DNA of 64,000 nt, taken from NCBI GenBank assembly GCA_023665425.1, contig JAMPDX010000001.1:1-64000 (forward strand). The letters are read 5' to 3'. This DNA is from Muribaculaceae bacterium. GTDB taxonomy: Bacteria > Bacteroidota > Bacteroidia > Bacteroidales > Muribaculaceae. The position numbers were made by a program, and so were the translations under genes. Below the pieces are notes generated by a model. That model made no database searches and had not been told where the DNA came from. It saw nothing but the letters and a program-made list of their open reading frames with translations. The stretch's first letter is position 1. Every line of letters starts with the position of its first letter. This document shows, one piece after another, positions 8,824-16,840 of this stretch.

Positions 8824-9696
8824 TTAGACATCCATACCACCGAAACCGCCCTTGAAAGAATAGTCGGCAGCAGGTTGTTGAGGTTCGTTTACAGGGTTAT
8901 TGGCAGACGCAGGCCGTGAGGCATTATTCTTTTGGCGCATAGCTGAAATAAGATGGCGCGACCATTCAGTGTAGTTCGGTTTGTCGAGGCGTGAGAGCAC
9001 CCATTCACCGACAACCATGTTGGCAAGCTCACGCAGGCGTGGCAGGTCTGTAGGTTTCAGACCGAAGTTTTTGCAGAGCAGACGCAGATTCTCGCTGTGA
9101 TTCTCGGCGAAGAATTCTTTGAGCCATTCATCGTATTGCTTTTTCAGAGGGTCTTTTTTCTCATCCTTGGGAGACGACGCAGAGGGCGCGACAGGTTTTG
9201 GTGCAGTCGGAGCCGTAGCTTCCGGCTTTGGAGAGACAGGAGCTTTGGGGGTAACCGGCTTTTTGTCCTTGCGAGGTTTCTTTGCCGGAGCGTCCTTTGG
9301 CTGCTGCGCGGGCTGTTCAATCAAACAATGTTCCTGTATGCGGCTCATGCGCTTGTTGAGGCGTTGAATGGTGCAGTATCGTATCTGAATACCCTTTGAA
9401 GTCAGGACTTGCTCATTGTCGAATAATGCCTTGTCAAACAACCCCAACGACAGGCAGGTTTTGATGACCTCCGATACATACGCCTCATCATAGCCCGAAA
9501 GTTCCGAACCGATGAAAGGCAACTCTTCATCCCACTGCATGTAATACCCATTCTTATAGATAAGACAGAGCAGGAGAGCATATACCGTGATAGCCTTGCC
9601 ACCTTGCCGCTTGATTAGTTTGCGGATGCGAATATCTTGAAAGAAGTCGATGTCAAAGGGGAAATATTCAAGCCCCGATTTTGCTATTCTCGCCAT
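8824..9696 (-). CDS. Phage replication initiator, DUF4373/DnaD type
   Basis: A 290-residue protein with a Lin1244/Lin1753-like (DUF4373) winged-helix N-terminus (YFPFDIDFFQDIRIRKLIKR, residues 11-30), a proline-, lysine- and alanine-rich linker at about 128-180, and a helical C-terminal domain ending in W-S-RHLISAMRQK. Such proteins bind the phage origin and work with the loader encoded next. The linker coded by repeated CCN codons is normal for this family. Confidence 0.75.
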   Translation of the reverse strand: MARIAKSGLEYFPFDIDFFQDIRIRKLIKRQGGKAITVYALLLCLIYKNGYYMQWDEELPFIGSELSGYDEAYVSEVIKTCLSLGLFDKALFDNEQVLTSKGIQIRYCTIQRLNKRMSRIQEHCLIEQPAQQPKDAPAKKPRKDKKPVTPKAPVSPKPEATAPTAPKPVAPSASSPKDEKKDPLKKQYDEWLKEFFAENHSENLRLLCKNFGLKPTDLPRLRELANMVVGEWVLSRLDKPNYTEWSRHLISAMRQKNNASRPASANNPVNEPQQPAADYSFKGGFGGMDV

Positions 9697-9705
9697 AACT
9701 GTGTG

Positions 9706-10071
9706 CTAAATTTCAACAATTGATATTCCGTGAACATGGAGCATCAATTTACGTTTGATTAAATATTCTGATGTGCGTACCCCCTTTGTATCCTCCACGA
9801 TAGTCTTGCCGTCCTTGTCATACACGAAGTCGGCGCGGTAGGAGCACTCCTTTTCCAAGAGACGGCCGGCGGCATCGCGTTGAGTGGGAATAAGCACATA
9901 CTTCACCTGCTCACGGAGATTGGATATAAGGCCCGCACGCTGCATCAGTTTCAAAGTATTGGCGCGAGAGTGTTCCTTCTGAGAGTCGTAGCCCCCGGAC
10001 TTCTTTGCACCATACTTGTTTTTCTTCTTGGATGATGCAGCCTGCAGAGCCTTATATTCCTCAATCGTCAT
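9706..10071 (-). CDS. DUF1064 phage nuclease (resolvase-like)
   Basis: A 121-residue protein. It has NKYGAKKSGGYDSQKEH near residue 18, then YRADFVYDKDGKTIVEDTKG, the E-x(n)-D-x(n)-ExK arrangement of the PD-(D/E)XK fold. DUF1064 members are phage Holliday-junction-type or structure-specific nucleases. Its start overlaps the DUF4494 gene by four bases. Confidence 0.75.
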   Translation of the reverse strand: MTIEEYKALQAASSKKKNKYGAKKSGGYDSQKEHSRANTLKLMQRAGLISNLREQVKYVLIPTQRDAAGRLLEKECSYRADFVYDKDGKTIVEDTKGVRTSEYLIKRKLMLHVHGISIVEI

Positions 10072-10511
10072 GCGTTGTCAGTTTTGACCTTGTAGGGAAA
10101 CACATCGACAATCTTAGTCTCACTGATAGACTCAACCTCATAGTCGGCCATGGTGCCCTTCATGCCTGCATGGAAATTGGCAAGAGCCTCATCGAAGTTG
10201 GAAGCCTGCACAAGGATGTAGGAAGCGGTGCGCTTCTCGGCTGCGGTCTTCTCATCGAGCGTGATGAAATTGACTTTGACCTTGTAGAACTTATCACCGC
10301 CCTCATTCCAGAAAATCTCTGAAATTTTGGTCTTGCCGACATTGAGGACGTTGTATTCTCCGCTGATGTATGGAGTCACCTCCTCAATGACGCGAGCTTC
10401 AGCCTCGGTGCAGGAGAGAGCGTCCACGAGGTATGGGTCGGTAACCTTTACGTTTTTGCCGGAGTCCGTCAACTTCTCATGACGTATTCTAACTTCAGTC
10501 CACGTTGCCAT
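10068..10511 (-). CDS. DUF4494 family phage protein
   Basis: A 147-residue protein starting MATWTEVRIRHEKLTDSGK, the usual start of DUF4494 proteins, which occur in Bacteroidota phages and mobile elements next to replication genes. A central SYILVQASNFDEAL segment and FPYKVK near the end are also typical. Function not established. Confidence 0.75.
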   Translation of the reverse strand: MATWTEVRIRHEKLTDSGKNVKVTDPYLVDALSCTEAEARVIEEVTPYISGEYNVLNVGKTKISEIFWNEGGDKFYKVKVNFITLDEKTAAEKRTASYILVQASNFDEALANFHAGMKGTMADYEVESISETKIVDVFPYKVKTDNA

Positions 10512-10782
10512 TGTTCATGCGGTTTTTGAGTTCTTTGCAAGGACGGAATTTCACGGTGCGACCGGCGGGGATGATAACAGTTGTGCCGGCGCTGATGTTG
10601 CGCGCTTTCTTGGCAGCCGTAGACTTGACCTCAAAAGTGCCGAAGCCGCGGAGGTTGGTACTTTCGCCACTGACGAAGGAGTCAGCGAGGGTTTTGATAA
10701 CTGTGTCAACAACGTCAAGGGCTGTTGACTTGGTTAGAGCGTGTTTGCGGCAAAGAGCAGCCGCGATGTCATTTCTTGTCAT
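10495..10782 (-). CDS. HU/IHF family DNA-binding protein
   Basis: A 95-residue histone-like protein. NLRGFGTFEV (about residues 43-52) and the following arm ending GRTVKFRPCKELK give the HU fold. It bends and compacts DNA and may aid replication initiation, recombination or excision. It overlaps its left neighbour by 17 bases. Confidence 0.85.
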   Translation of the reverse strand: MTRNDIAAALCRKHALTKSTALDVVDTVIKTLADSFVSGESTNLRGFGTFEVKSTAAKKARNISAGTTVIIPAGRTVKFRPCKELKNRMNNGNVD

Positions 10783-10963
10783 CTTTTTTATTTTTAGTTG
10801 TTTGATAATTCTTTTGGTGTTTTTCCACGAAAAGGCCGAGCAGCCTTATGGCGTTTGCAGTTCGCAGAGAACCGCTTTGTTGAGCCGGTTTTCTTGCCAA
10901 GGCGAGGAGCACTGGCAACTTCTCCATCAGCAGGGAGAAATCGGAGTTTGAGATTGACTTCAT
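10769..10963 (-). CDS. Small phage protein (64 residues)
   Basis: A short lysine-rich protein with a central LLMEKLPVLLALARK helix and a basic tail. Both ends overlap neighbours (14 bases with HU, four with the helicase), so it is coupled to the operon. I recognise no family. Confidence 0.55.
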   Translation of the reverse strand: MKSISNSDFSLLMEKLPVLLALARKPAQQSGSLRTANAIRLLGLFVEKHQKNYQTTKNKKDDKK

Positions 10964-12375
10964 ACACCATCATAGTCGAGGAATGATTTTACAAGTTCAT
11001 CGAAGTACATCTCATCAGTGGGAATGTCATCATCGGAAGCCATAATCTGATTGGCGATGCTACGCTTTCGGTGGATGATGTTGTAGAGAACAGGGTCAAT
11101 AGTGTTGCGGCCTATAAGGTAGTAGCAATTGACATTGTTCTTTTGACCAATGCGGTGGGCGCGATCCTCACATTGGCAGCAGTCGGCATAAGTCCAGGGG
11201 AACTCAACGAAAGCCACATTGGAAGATGCAGTAAGGGTCAGACCCACACCGGCGGCTTTGATGGAGCAGATTATCAGCTGAGCTTCGCCCGACTGAAAGG
11301 CATCGACAGCGGCCTGTTTGTCGTTGAGCGTATCATCACCTGTAACCCGCACGGCATCCGGGAATTGCTTTTGCAACGCCTTGACTACCTCCTTGAGGGA
11401 GCAGAAGACGATGAGCGGCTTGCCGTTGGCGAGAAAGTTGCGGATGAAGTCAGTGGCCTGTTTTACCTTGCCCTTTGAGGCGAGGGAGCGCAGGGTCATG
11501 AACTTCACAAGAGCTTCCATGCGCATCTTGCGGCGGATGTCGCGGTCGGTGCATTCGGTATACTCGCGCAGATAGGCGGCGAGGTCAGCGGCGGCGAGGT
11601 CGTATTCATCGCGGTTGGAGATGTCGACATGCAGGTCGGTGCGCTGCTTGTCGGGGAGCTGGGTCAGCACTGACTTCTTCTCACGGCGTATCATGCAGGA
11701 GTCGTAAAGCTTGTGTGAGAGGTCATCGAGGTTTTCATTCTCGCCATAGTCGGCAAGGAACTTGCCACGGCCACCGAAGTCGGAGCGCAGTCTGCCCATG
11801 ATGGCCAGTTGTGCCACGAGGTCTTGCGCATGGTTGACAACAGGAGTACCCGACAGCAGGATACGCCACTCCTTGCCCTCTACAATGCCTCGGGTGAACA
11901 TCGTCTGTTGAGCCGTAGGGTCTTTGAGCCGGTGAGACTCGTCCATAATGACCGAGCGGAAGATGTTGATGTCGCGGTTGAAAACAACATCTTTGAGCCG
12001 GAATGTCTTTGAGCCGGATGTTATATCCCACACAAAGAACTTCTTCAGACTTTCATAGTTGACGATAGCCACATGGAACATACCCATGCCGAGCAGGTAA
12101 GGCCAAGAGGTGCGTGTAGCATTGTCAAGCACAAGAGCCTTCTTGTCGGTGAAATGCTCAAACTCGCGTTGCCAATTAATTTTGAGCGATGAAGGACAAA
12201 TCACGAGGCAGGGATAGGCGCCGGCGCAGTCGACAATGCCAATGCTCTGCAAGGTCTTGCCAAGCCCCGGCTCGTCACCGATGAGGACGCGCTGACGGTC
12301 AAGGCCGAAGCGTATACCCTCACGCTGATAGTCGTAAGGCTCGACACGAAGGTTATGTTTGAGAGCGGTTGTCAT
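10960..12375 (-). CDS. SNF2-family DNA helicase/translocase
   Basis: About 471 residues from the ATG at 12375; the longer frame to 12546 would cover the small gene upstream. Motifs in order: YDYQREGIRFGL (Q-like motif), GDEPGLGKTLQSIG (I), MDESHRLK (II, a DESH form), LSGTPVVN (III), then LTLTASSNVAFVEFPW and QCEDRAHRIGQ (V/VI). It lacks nuclease or other extra domains. It lies in the recombination set, so it may remodel DNA-protein complexes during phage recombination or replication. Confidence 0.85.
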   Translation of the reverse strand: MTTALKHNLRVEPYDYQREGIRFGLDRQRVLIGDEPGLGKTLQSIGIVDCAGAYPCLVICPSSLKINWQREFEHFTDKKALVLDNATRTSWPYLLGMGMFHVAIVNYESLKKFFVWDITSGSKTFRLKDVVFNRDINIFRSVIMDESHRLKDPTAQQTMFTRGIVEGKEWRILLSGTPVVNHAQDLVAQLAIMGRLRSDFGGRGKFLADYGENENLDDLSHKLYDSCMIRREKKSVLTQLPDKQRTDLHVDISNRDEYDLAAADLAAYLREYTECTDRDIRRKMRMEALVKFMTLRSLASKGKVKQATDFIRNFLANGKPLIVFCSLKEVVKALQKQFPDAVRVTGDDTLNDKQAAVDAFQSGEAQLIICSIKAAGVGLTLTASSNVAFVEFPWTYADCCQCEDRAHRIGQKNNVNCYYLIGRNTIDPVLYNIIHRKRSIANQIMASDDDIPTDEMYFDELVKSFLDYDGV

Positions 12376-12376
12376 A

Positions 12377-12574
12377 TCAAAAGCAGATGTTATATGGTTG
12401 GCCTTTGAGAGACGGCATGCGCTCCTCAATGTGAGACTGAATACGATTGACGGAGAATGTCGGTGTGCCGTCAGACTCAATGCGTTCAGCCAACAGAGTT
12501 GAGATTTTGAACGTATGGACGAAACGGCCACGGAGCATAACGTCAATGAATATGTATTTTGCTATCTTATTCAT
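12377..12574 (-). CDS. Small phage protein (65 residues)
   Basis: The ATG at 12574 overlaps the stop of the RecE-like gene as ATGA, and its stop is two bases before the helicase start. Sequence ends HIEERMPSLKGQPYNICF, a pattern shared by small proteins in this place in Bacteroidales phages as far as I recall. Function unknown. Confidence 0.55.
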   Translation of the reverse strand: MNKIAKYIFIDVMLRGRFVHTFKISTLLAERIESDGTPTFSVNRIQSHIEERMPSLKGQPYNICF

Positions 12575-13233
12575 AAGGCGAGGCACCAATATTGGAAAGC
12601 TAATTCAAGATACTTATCACGACCACGGAGATACACCGGGTCATCACGGCGTATGCGAGTGGTGAAGACGTTGCAGTTGCGTTTTGATATGGCATAGATG
12701 AAATCGCAATTGGATTTTGCTATGTCCATATACCAAGCGCGGGAGCGGTCCCAATCAAAGAAGTCAATGGCATCATCGAATTCTTTTTGAGTGGCGGCGG
12801 CGCAGGTCTTGAGGTCTCCGCCGAAACCGAAGCGAGGCAACCACCAATCCCATTTGCAACGAGTGTCGAGAGTAAAGGGGAACGAGCCATACTCAAACTC
12901 CTGAGCTTTGTTGACCATGAAGCGTTGGGTATCTGCCTCCGCCAATACCTTTGCGAGGAATTGGTCATGCCGGGCGGTCATGCGCAGGGAGCGGTACATC
13001 TCTTTGGCGAGGCGAAACTCATCTTCGTTGTATTGCTCATCATCAACCGTCAGCCGGTAGTAGTTGACACGGTCGGGTTCGGTAATGATAGCGTCCACAA
13101 GGTTGCCGAAGCGGAATGCTCGCTCCTTGACACCCGGCGGCATGGGCACCGGGTGAAGGAGGTTCTTCAACTCCGTAAGGTCGGAGTTGGAGACCTCACT
13201 TCTTTGGTAGTATGCATCGGGATTGTTGCTCAT
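12571..13233 (-). CDS. RecE-like exonuclease (PD-(D/E)XK fold)
   Basis: A 220-residue protein matching the C-terminal nuclease of exonuclease VIII: Y-QRSEVSNSDLTELK at the start, RFGNLVDAII, then FGGDLKTCAA (the D-x(n)-D-K pair) and DRSRAWYMD as the last motif. With RecT it would form a two-part annealing system: the nuclease makes single strands and RecT anneals them. Start ATG overlaps the previous gene's stop. Confidence 0.75.
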   Translation of the reverse strand: MSNNPDAYYQRSEVSNSDLTELKNLLHPVPMPPGVKERAFRFGNLVDAIITEPDRVNYYRLTVDDEQYNEDEFRLAKEMYRSLRMTARHDQFLAKVLAEADTQRFMVNKAQEFEYGSFPFTLDTRCKWDWWLPRFGFGGDLKTCAAATQKEFDDAIDFFDWDRSRAWYMDIAKSNCDFIYAISKRNCNVFTTRIRRDDPVYLRGRDKYLELAFQYWCLAL

Positions 13234-13748
13234 ATCTTTGTTATTTCAGAGAAGTGCATTGTGAACACACCACGCTCTTGCTTTCTGACGATGAAGATGT
13301 AGAGTTTGTCCTCCCAATCAGAGCATACGGGAATGTGGTAGTCTGATAGAGCGTCCAATCCGTCCGGCAATCTATAGCGCACGGAGTCGGCAAGCATTGT
13401 GAGGATGTCTGAAAGGCTTGTGTAGGTGGTGGGGTAACTCTCTCGGTAACCATCAATCTTGTAAAGCAAATCATCGAGGTTGTCGATTTCCACTTTCACA
13501 GGTTCAGACGGTCCACCAATTACCTCTCCAATTTGGATGTCGATGTTGCCGATGTACTTGTCGATAATCGGGAGAATATCATCTACCTCAATCGGAATGT
13601 TGAGGTACTGCTTTTTGCCCCAACCATCAACGTAGGCATAGAAGATGGACGCATCCTTGGTGTAGCACTTCATAGCCAACTTGACTTTATTGAGCCTGCC
13701 ACGACCATCGAAGTAGTCTTGAAGCTCTTGGATAGTGTCCTTTTTCAT
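13230..13748 (-). CDS. Phage hypothetical protein
   Basis: A 172-residue acidic protein starting MKKDTIQELQDYFDGRGRLNK. It has no signal peptide, membrane helix or motif I know. It lies between the coiled-coil gene and the RecE-like gene and is coupled to the latter by ATGA, so a role in recombination is likely by context only. Confidence 0.6.
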   Translation of the reverse strand: MKKDTIQELQDYFDGRGRLNKVKLAMKCYTKDASIFYAYVDGWGKKQYLNIPIEVDDILPIIDKYIGNIDIQIGEVIGGPSEPVKVEIDNLDDLLYKIDGYRESYPTTYTSLSDILTMLADSVRYRLPDGLDALSDYHIPVCSDWEDKLYIFIVRKQERGVFTMHFSEITKI

Positions 13749-13751
13749 GGC

Positions 13752-14957
13752 TTACTTTGCTTTTACTTCGTCCTCGTAGCGGACATTGTTAATGAACAGC
13801 GGATTATCCTTGGAGTTGGCGGCAGTGTTGGCAAAGGTAATTTGCTTTTTGAACTGCTTGCAGAGGTCATCCATAGGGAGTTTGCAGCCCTCCTGTGACC
13901 ACCAAAAAGCCACGATGGCCATAATGTCCTCGGCAGTCTCCACGACAACTTTCTTTTTGACCTGCGTCTTGGGCTGATAGGTAGTGGGAGCAGCCACCGG
14001 GATGCCAAACAGACCGTCCATTTCCGACTTCTGCGAAGCGAGAGCGGCGGCAGCTGCCTCCTGCTTCTCGCGCTCGGCGCGTTCAGCCTCCTTGCGAGCA
14101 TTCTCTTCACGCTCCTTAGCCTCCATCTCGGCTTTGAGTCGCGCTGCATCCTCAGCCGAAGCCTTGGCAATGCGCTCCAATTCCTTTTTCTTTGAGGGCA
14201 TGCGGTCCAGGATGTCATCGCGAGTGGACTGCACATCAAAGGGGTATTGCTCCTTGAAGCGGTTGACAAGACCGGCCATTACACTTGCCTGCATGGCCTT
14301 GCACTCCTCCTGGGAGAGTTCGGTATGACGGTAAGCACCGCTTGCCACGGTCTCGCACCAATTGTCGGGGAGTTCACAATAATAGTTTTTGATGCCGTCA
14401 TAGACAATCTCGTAGTTATCGAGGTTGATGCGCTTGTCCATGTCATTAAGCTCGTTGATGGCTTTGTTGACAAGAGCGTTGAATTGGCGCACATAGTCAT
14501 CCTCAACGGCAGCGCGGTAGGTATTCTTTGCAGTTTCCTTTGCCAAGCGAGCCGCCTCCGCGCGGCGGCGGCGTTCCTCTTCCTCATGTTTCTTTTGGGC
14601 GAAGGCGTTGCGCTGCGCCTGTATCTGACCCGGAATAGAGGCGGCTTTGGACGGGTTAACCTCGTTCTCCATTGAGGTGTAAGCTTTGCGTATCTGGTCA
14701 AACAGTTGGGTGACCGGGCTACGCCTGCCGTTCATCTTCTTGAGAGTTATCTTTGTCTTCTCGATGTACTTGGCGAGTTCCATGTCGAGAGCGTCTGACA
14801 TTCCCTCGCGCTTGATGCGCTCAAGAAGCTGCTTTCCCACCTCGATGCAGCGGAAGTGGGAGATTTGGTTTTCCTTGTAGGACTGCGGAGCCAACTCGGA
14901 GAGCGTCTGCACGTTCTTTGGCTCAAAGACAGTTAAGGTGGTTGTGTTGTCTGCCAT
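13752..14957 (-). CDS. Coiled-coil phage protein in the recombination operon
   Basis: About 401 residues from ATG 14957. A helical N-terminal half is followed by two strongly charged coiled coils (about 130-160 and 265-315, the latter Glu/Arg/Ala-rich), and a C-terminal domain with EDIMAIVAFWWSQEG. The frame reaches further up to 15032, but that part looks like a leader. Phage proteins of this shape are found next to recT; the function is unknown. The coiled coils suggest a scaffold or partner protein. Confidence 0.65.
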   Translation of the reverse strand: MADNTTTLTVFEPKNVQTLSELAPQSYKENQISHFRCIEVGKQLLERIKREGMSDALDMELAKYIEKTKITLKKMNGRRSPVTQLFDQIRKAYTSMENEVNPSKAASIPGQIQAQRNAFAQKKHEEEERRRRAEAARLAKETAKNTYRAAVEDDYVRQFNALVNKAINELNDMDKRINLDNYEIVYDGIKNYYCELPDNWCETVASGAYRHTELSQEECKAMQASVMAGLVNRFKEQYPFDVQSTRDDILDRMPSKKKELERIAKASAEDAARLKAEMEAKEREENARKEAERAEREKQEAAAAALASQKSEMDGLFGIPVAAPTTYQPKTQVKKKVVVETAEDIMAIVAFWWSQEGCKLPMDDLCKQFKKQITFANTAANSKDNPLFINNVRYEDEVKAK

Positions 14958-15092
14958 GATTGAAAACTTGTTTTCTTTTCTCTGCTGCATTCGGCAAAGC
15001 TCAAGCGAGCTTGACTCTGCGCTCATTGGCACGAGAATTGATATTGTTAAGGGTTACACGGTTTTGTTTTACAGTATTCTGTGATTATTTTA

Positions 15093-15153
15093 AGCCGTGT
15101 GCAGTAGTGTCCGTTGAGGGTGTTACGCTTCAACGGACACCCACTGCACGGCT
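15093..15153 (-). promoter_or_regulatory. Long hairpin just after recT
   Basis: The arm at 15093-15117 pairs with 15130-15153: AGCCGTG, CAGT and the 11-base GTGTCCGTTGA blocks pair exactly, separated only by a two-base bulge and a 1/2-base internal loop. The loop is 12 bases. It lies 12 bases after the recT stop and before the coiled-coil gene. There is no T-run on the leftward strand, so it could be an RNA stability or processing element, or a partial terminator. Confidence 0.6.
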
Positions 15154-15164
15154 TGGTTGATTGT

Positions 15165-16121
15165 TCAGAAGCCTTCCTCGTCATCAGTCTCAACTGTTAC
15201 GCCCTGTGGAGGCTCGTTGTTGCCGAAAGGCTGAGGGGCAGGCTGCGGTTGGTCGAGGACTTCTCCTGTCTCCATATCCACATTGCCAACTCCGTAGATG
15301 TCCTCATCGGAGAGCTGCGGCTGTTCGTCCACCTGTTGTGATTGAAGTTCCGTGCCGCGACCGATGCGCACTTTGGGATAGGACTTGAAAGCGTGCTTGA
15401 TGCACTTTGCCATGAGGAAGCCGGGGTCGATGTGCACAACTCCGTTGGCATCCATGCCGTAGAGGTCGTTGGCCTTGCCGTTGGGATTTGTCTTTGAGCG
15501 GTTCTGCTTCATGGAGTATCCGGCGAGGCGCACCCAATCCTCAGGGAACATCACCGAGTAGTCGATAGAGCCGTCAGCGCGGGTGATGCGCAGGTAGCAA
15601 GCCACGATGTTGTGGCCAGTGTGTGGCATGTTGCAGGTGTAGGAAACGGATTTGCGACCATCCACATCCTTGAAAGAGAATTCGTCATTGTCGTAGACGA
15701 GGACAGGATTGTCGGCATGGCGGATTTGGCCGGCGCGGGTGCGCATCACCAACTCGCCGTAAGCCGAGACGGTGAGGACGCAGCGTCCCTCCCAACGAGG
15801 TTGGTCACGAGAGCCGATGTTGACGTTGCGGCCAATGAGGTAGGCAAGGGCGCGAGTGCCGGGTTCAAGCGACAGGCCGCAGACGGCCAAGTCGATGAAG
15901 GCTGTGAAGATGCTGAACGGCGTAGCCTTCTGGAGCTTGCCGTTGTCGTTGTCGCGCAGAGCCTTGTTGAAGTAGATGCTTTCACGCTGATAGGCGGCTT
16001 CGCCATTGCCCCACAGGGTCTCATAGACCTGCGTGAAGCGTTCGCGCACGATGGGATGCTCAACGATGTCGAGCGGGCTGAGTTTGTTGATTTCCTCAAC
16101 AGTAAGTTGTAAGTTACTCAT
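15165..16121 (-). CDS. recT: RecT family single-strand annealing protein
   Basis: A 318-residue protein. The middle holds FIDLAVCGLSLEPGTRALAY, VLTVSAYGELVMRTRAG and DPGFLMAKCIKHAF, the usual RecT core. The last 60 residues are acidic and glutamine/proline-rich, like tails that recruit single-strand binding partners. It anneals complementary single strands made by the RecE-like nuclease encoded downstream. Confidence 0.85.
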   Translation of the reverse strand: MSNLQLTVEEINKLSPLDIVEHPIVRERFTQVYETLWGNGEAAYQRESIYFNKALRDNDNGKLQKATPFSIFTAFIDLAVCGLSLEPGTRALAYLIGRNVNIGSRDQPRWEGRCVLTVSAYGELVMRTRAGQIRHADNPVLVYDNDEFSFKDVDGRKSVSYTCNMPHTGHNIVACYLRITRADGSIDYSVMFPEDWVRLAGYSMKQNRSKTNPNGKANDLYGMDANGVVHIDPGFLMAKCIKHAFKSYPKVRIGRGTELQSQQVDEQPQLSDEDIYGVGNVDMETGEVLDQPQPAPQPFGNNEPPQGVTVETDDEEGF

Positions 16122-16169
16122 GATTGATGAGAGTTAAAGTGTTACACATTTGCGGAGTGCCGATGATTG

Positions 16170-16209
16170 AAAAATGGAGGTCGGGACATTTCACCTTAAC
16201 CCGACCTCC
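16170..16209 (-). terminator. Rho-independent terminator before recT
   Basis: GGAGGTCGGG (16176-16185) pairs with CCCGACCTCC (16200-16209), ten perfect pairs with a 14-base loop. On the leftward strand the stem is followed by ATTTTTC. It ends transcripts of the tRNA-like RNA and the small genes upstream, so recT must have its own promoter between 16170 and 16121 or depend on read-through. Confidence 0.75.
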
Positions 16210-16243
16210 GGGTTATCAATCATGTAGCAACTTTCCGCTACAA

Positions 16244-16323
16244 TGGTGGGAAAGGATGGAGTCGAACCATCTGCCGCGCGTTTAAAGGCTGAAAACTTAC
16301 ACGGTGCTCCGAGCTTCATTCCC
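16244..16323 (-). ncRNA. tRNA-like RNA with encoded CCA and a non-standard core
   Basis: On the leftward strand a 7-base GGGAATG pairs with CTTTCCC (one T-T mismatch), followed by A-CCA. The T arm is canonical: GATGG, loop TTCGACT, CCATC. The middle does not fold as D arm plus anticodon arm; the best fold has a 3-pair GCT/AGC mini-hairpin and one long stem CCGTGT-AA-GTTT with AAAC-GCGCGG. It starts two bases after the stop of the excisionase-like gene and is followed by a terminator. It may be a degenerate phage tRNA or a tRNA mimic. Confidence 0.5.
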
Positions 16324-16325
16324 GA

Positions 16326-16562
16326 TTATGGCATTGCGAACCTCAACACATCGGCGGCATTGCAATACCATTTGCCGTTTTGCTTGTTGGTGGGCTTCTC
16401 AAATCTGATTTTGCCCTGCTCAACAAGCCTGTAGAGTCTTTTCTTGCCTCCGACTATCTGCATGGCCTCAGTCTTGCTGAACATTATGCAGTGCCGGTTA
16501 AGGCAGCTGCTGATAATGCTCAGCTGATATTCAGCGTCAGACATTTCCGGCTTATAGTTCAT
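16326..16562 (-). CDS. Excisionase-like small DNA-binding protein
   Basis: About 78 residues from ATG 16562. MFSKTEAMQIVGGKKRLYRL followed by LVEQGKIRFEKP and W-CNAADVLRF is the winged-helix pattern of excisionase/MerR-type helix-turn-helix proteins. It may direct excision with the unseen integrase or act as a regulator. A longer start at 16586 would overlap the next gene. Confidence 0.65.
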   Translation of the reverse strand: MNYKPEMSDAEYQLSIISSCLNRHCIMFSKTEAMQIVGGKKRLYRLVEQGKIRFEKPTNKQNGKWYCNAADVLRFAMP

Positions 16563-16567
16563 AGTGC

Positions 16568-16828
16568 TTATTTCTCGATGTGGCAAGGGTTGGGGGCTTC
16601 GTTTTCGTCGTCACAGCTTTTCTCAAAGGCTATCAGCCAAGGGTCAACTTTGCTCCACCGCTTGTAGAGCTTGCCCATGTAGCGCAAGGCGGCAAAGGCG
16701 AGAGCCTTGTCAATGACGATGCGGAGGATGCTACAGTTCTCCGGTTCCTCGCCGAGGAGGAACAGAGCGCTGAATGAGAAGAGTGCCACAAGAATGACGA
16801 TGCGGATTATTGAGGTTGTCTTGTTCAT
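16568..16828 (-). CDS. Small phage membrane protein
   Basis: An 86-residue protein with one hydrophobic helix at about residues 7-26 and a C-terminal part with MGKLYKRWSKVDPW. It is encoded five bases before the excisionase-like start. No family recognised. Confidence 0.55.
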   Translation of the reverse strand: MNKTTSIIRIVILVALFSFSALFLLGEEPENCSILRIVIDKALAFAALRYMGKLYKRWSKVDPWLIAFEKSCDDENEAPNPCHIEK

Positions 16829-16840
16829 AATCGTAATTTT

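Noticed and set aside
9168-9310. Repeat-like proline/lysine codons in the initiator gene
   Set aside because: This is the ordinary low-complexity linker between the two domains, not a CRISPR or a tandem repeat array.
10960-12546. Longer start of the SNF2 helicase
   Set aside because: The additional 57 residues cover a coupled small gene and show no helicase sequence; the ATG at 12375 is right before the Q-like motif.
16243-16434. Rightward frame over the tRNA-like element
   Set aside because: The start (VGKDGVEPSAA) is a tRNA T-arm read on the wrong strand; it supports the RNA call instead.
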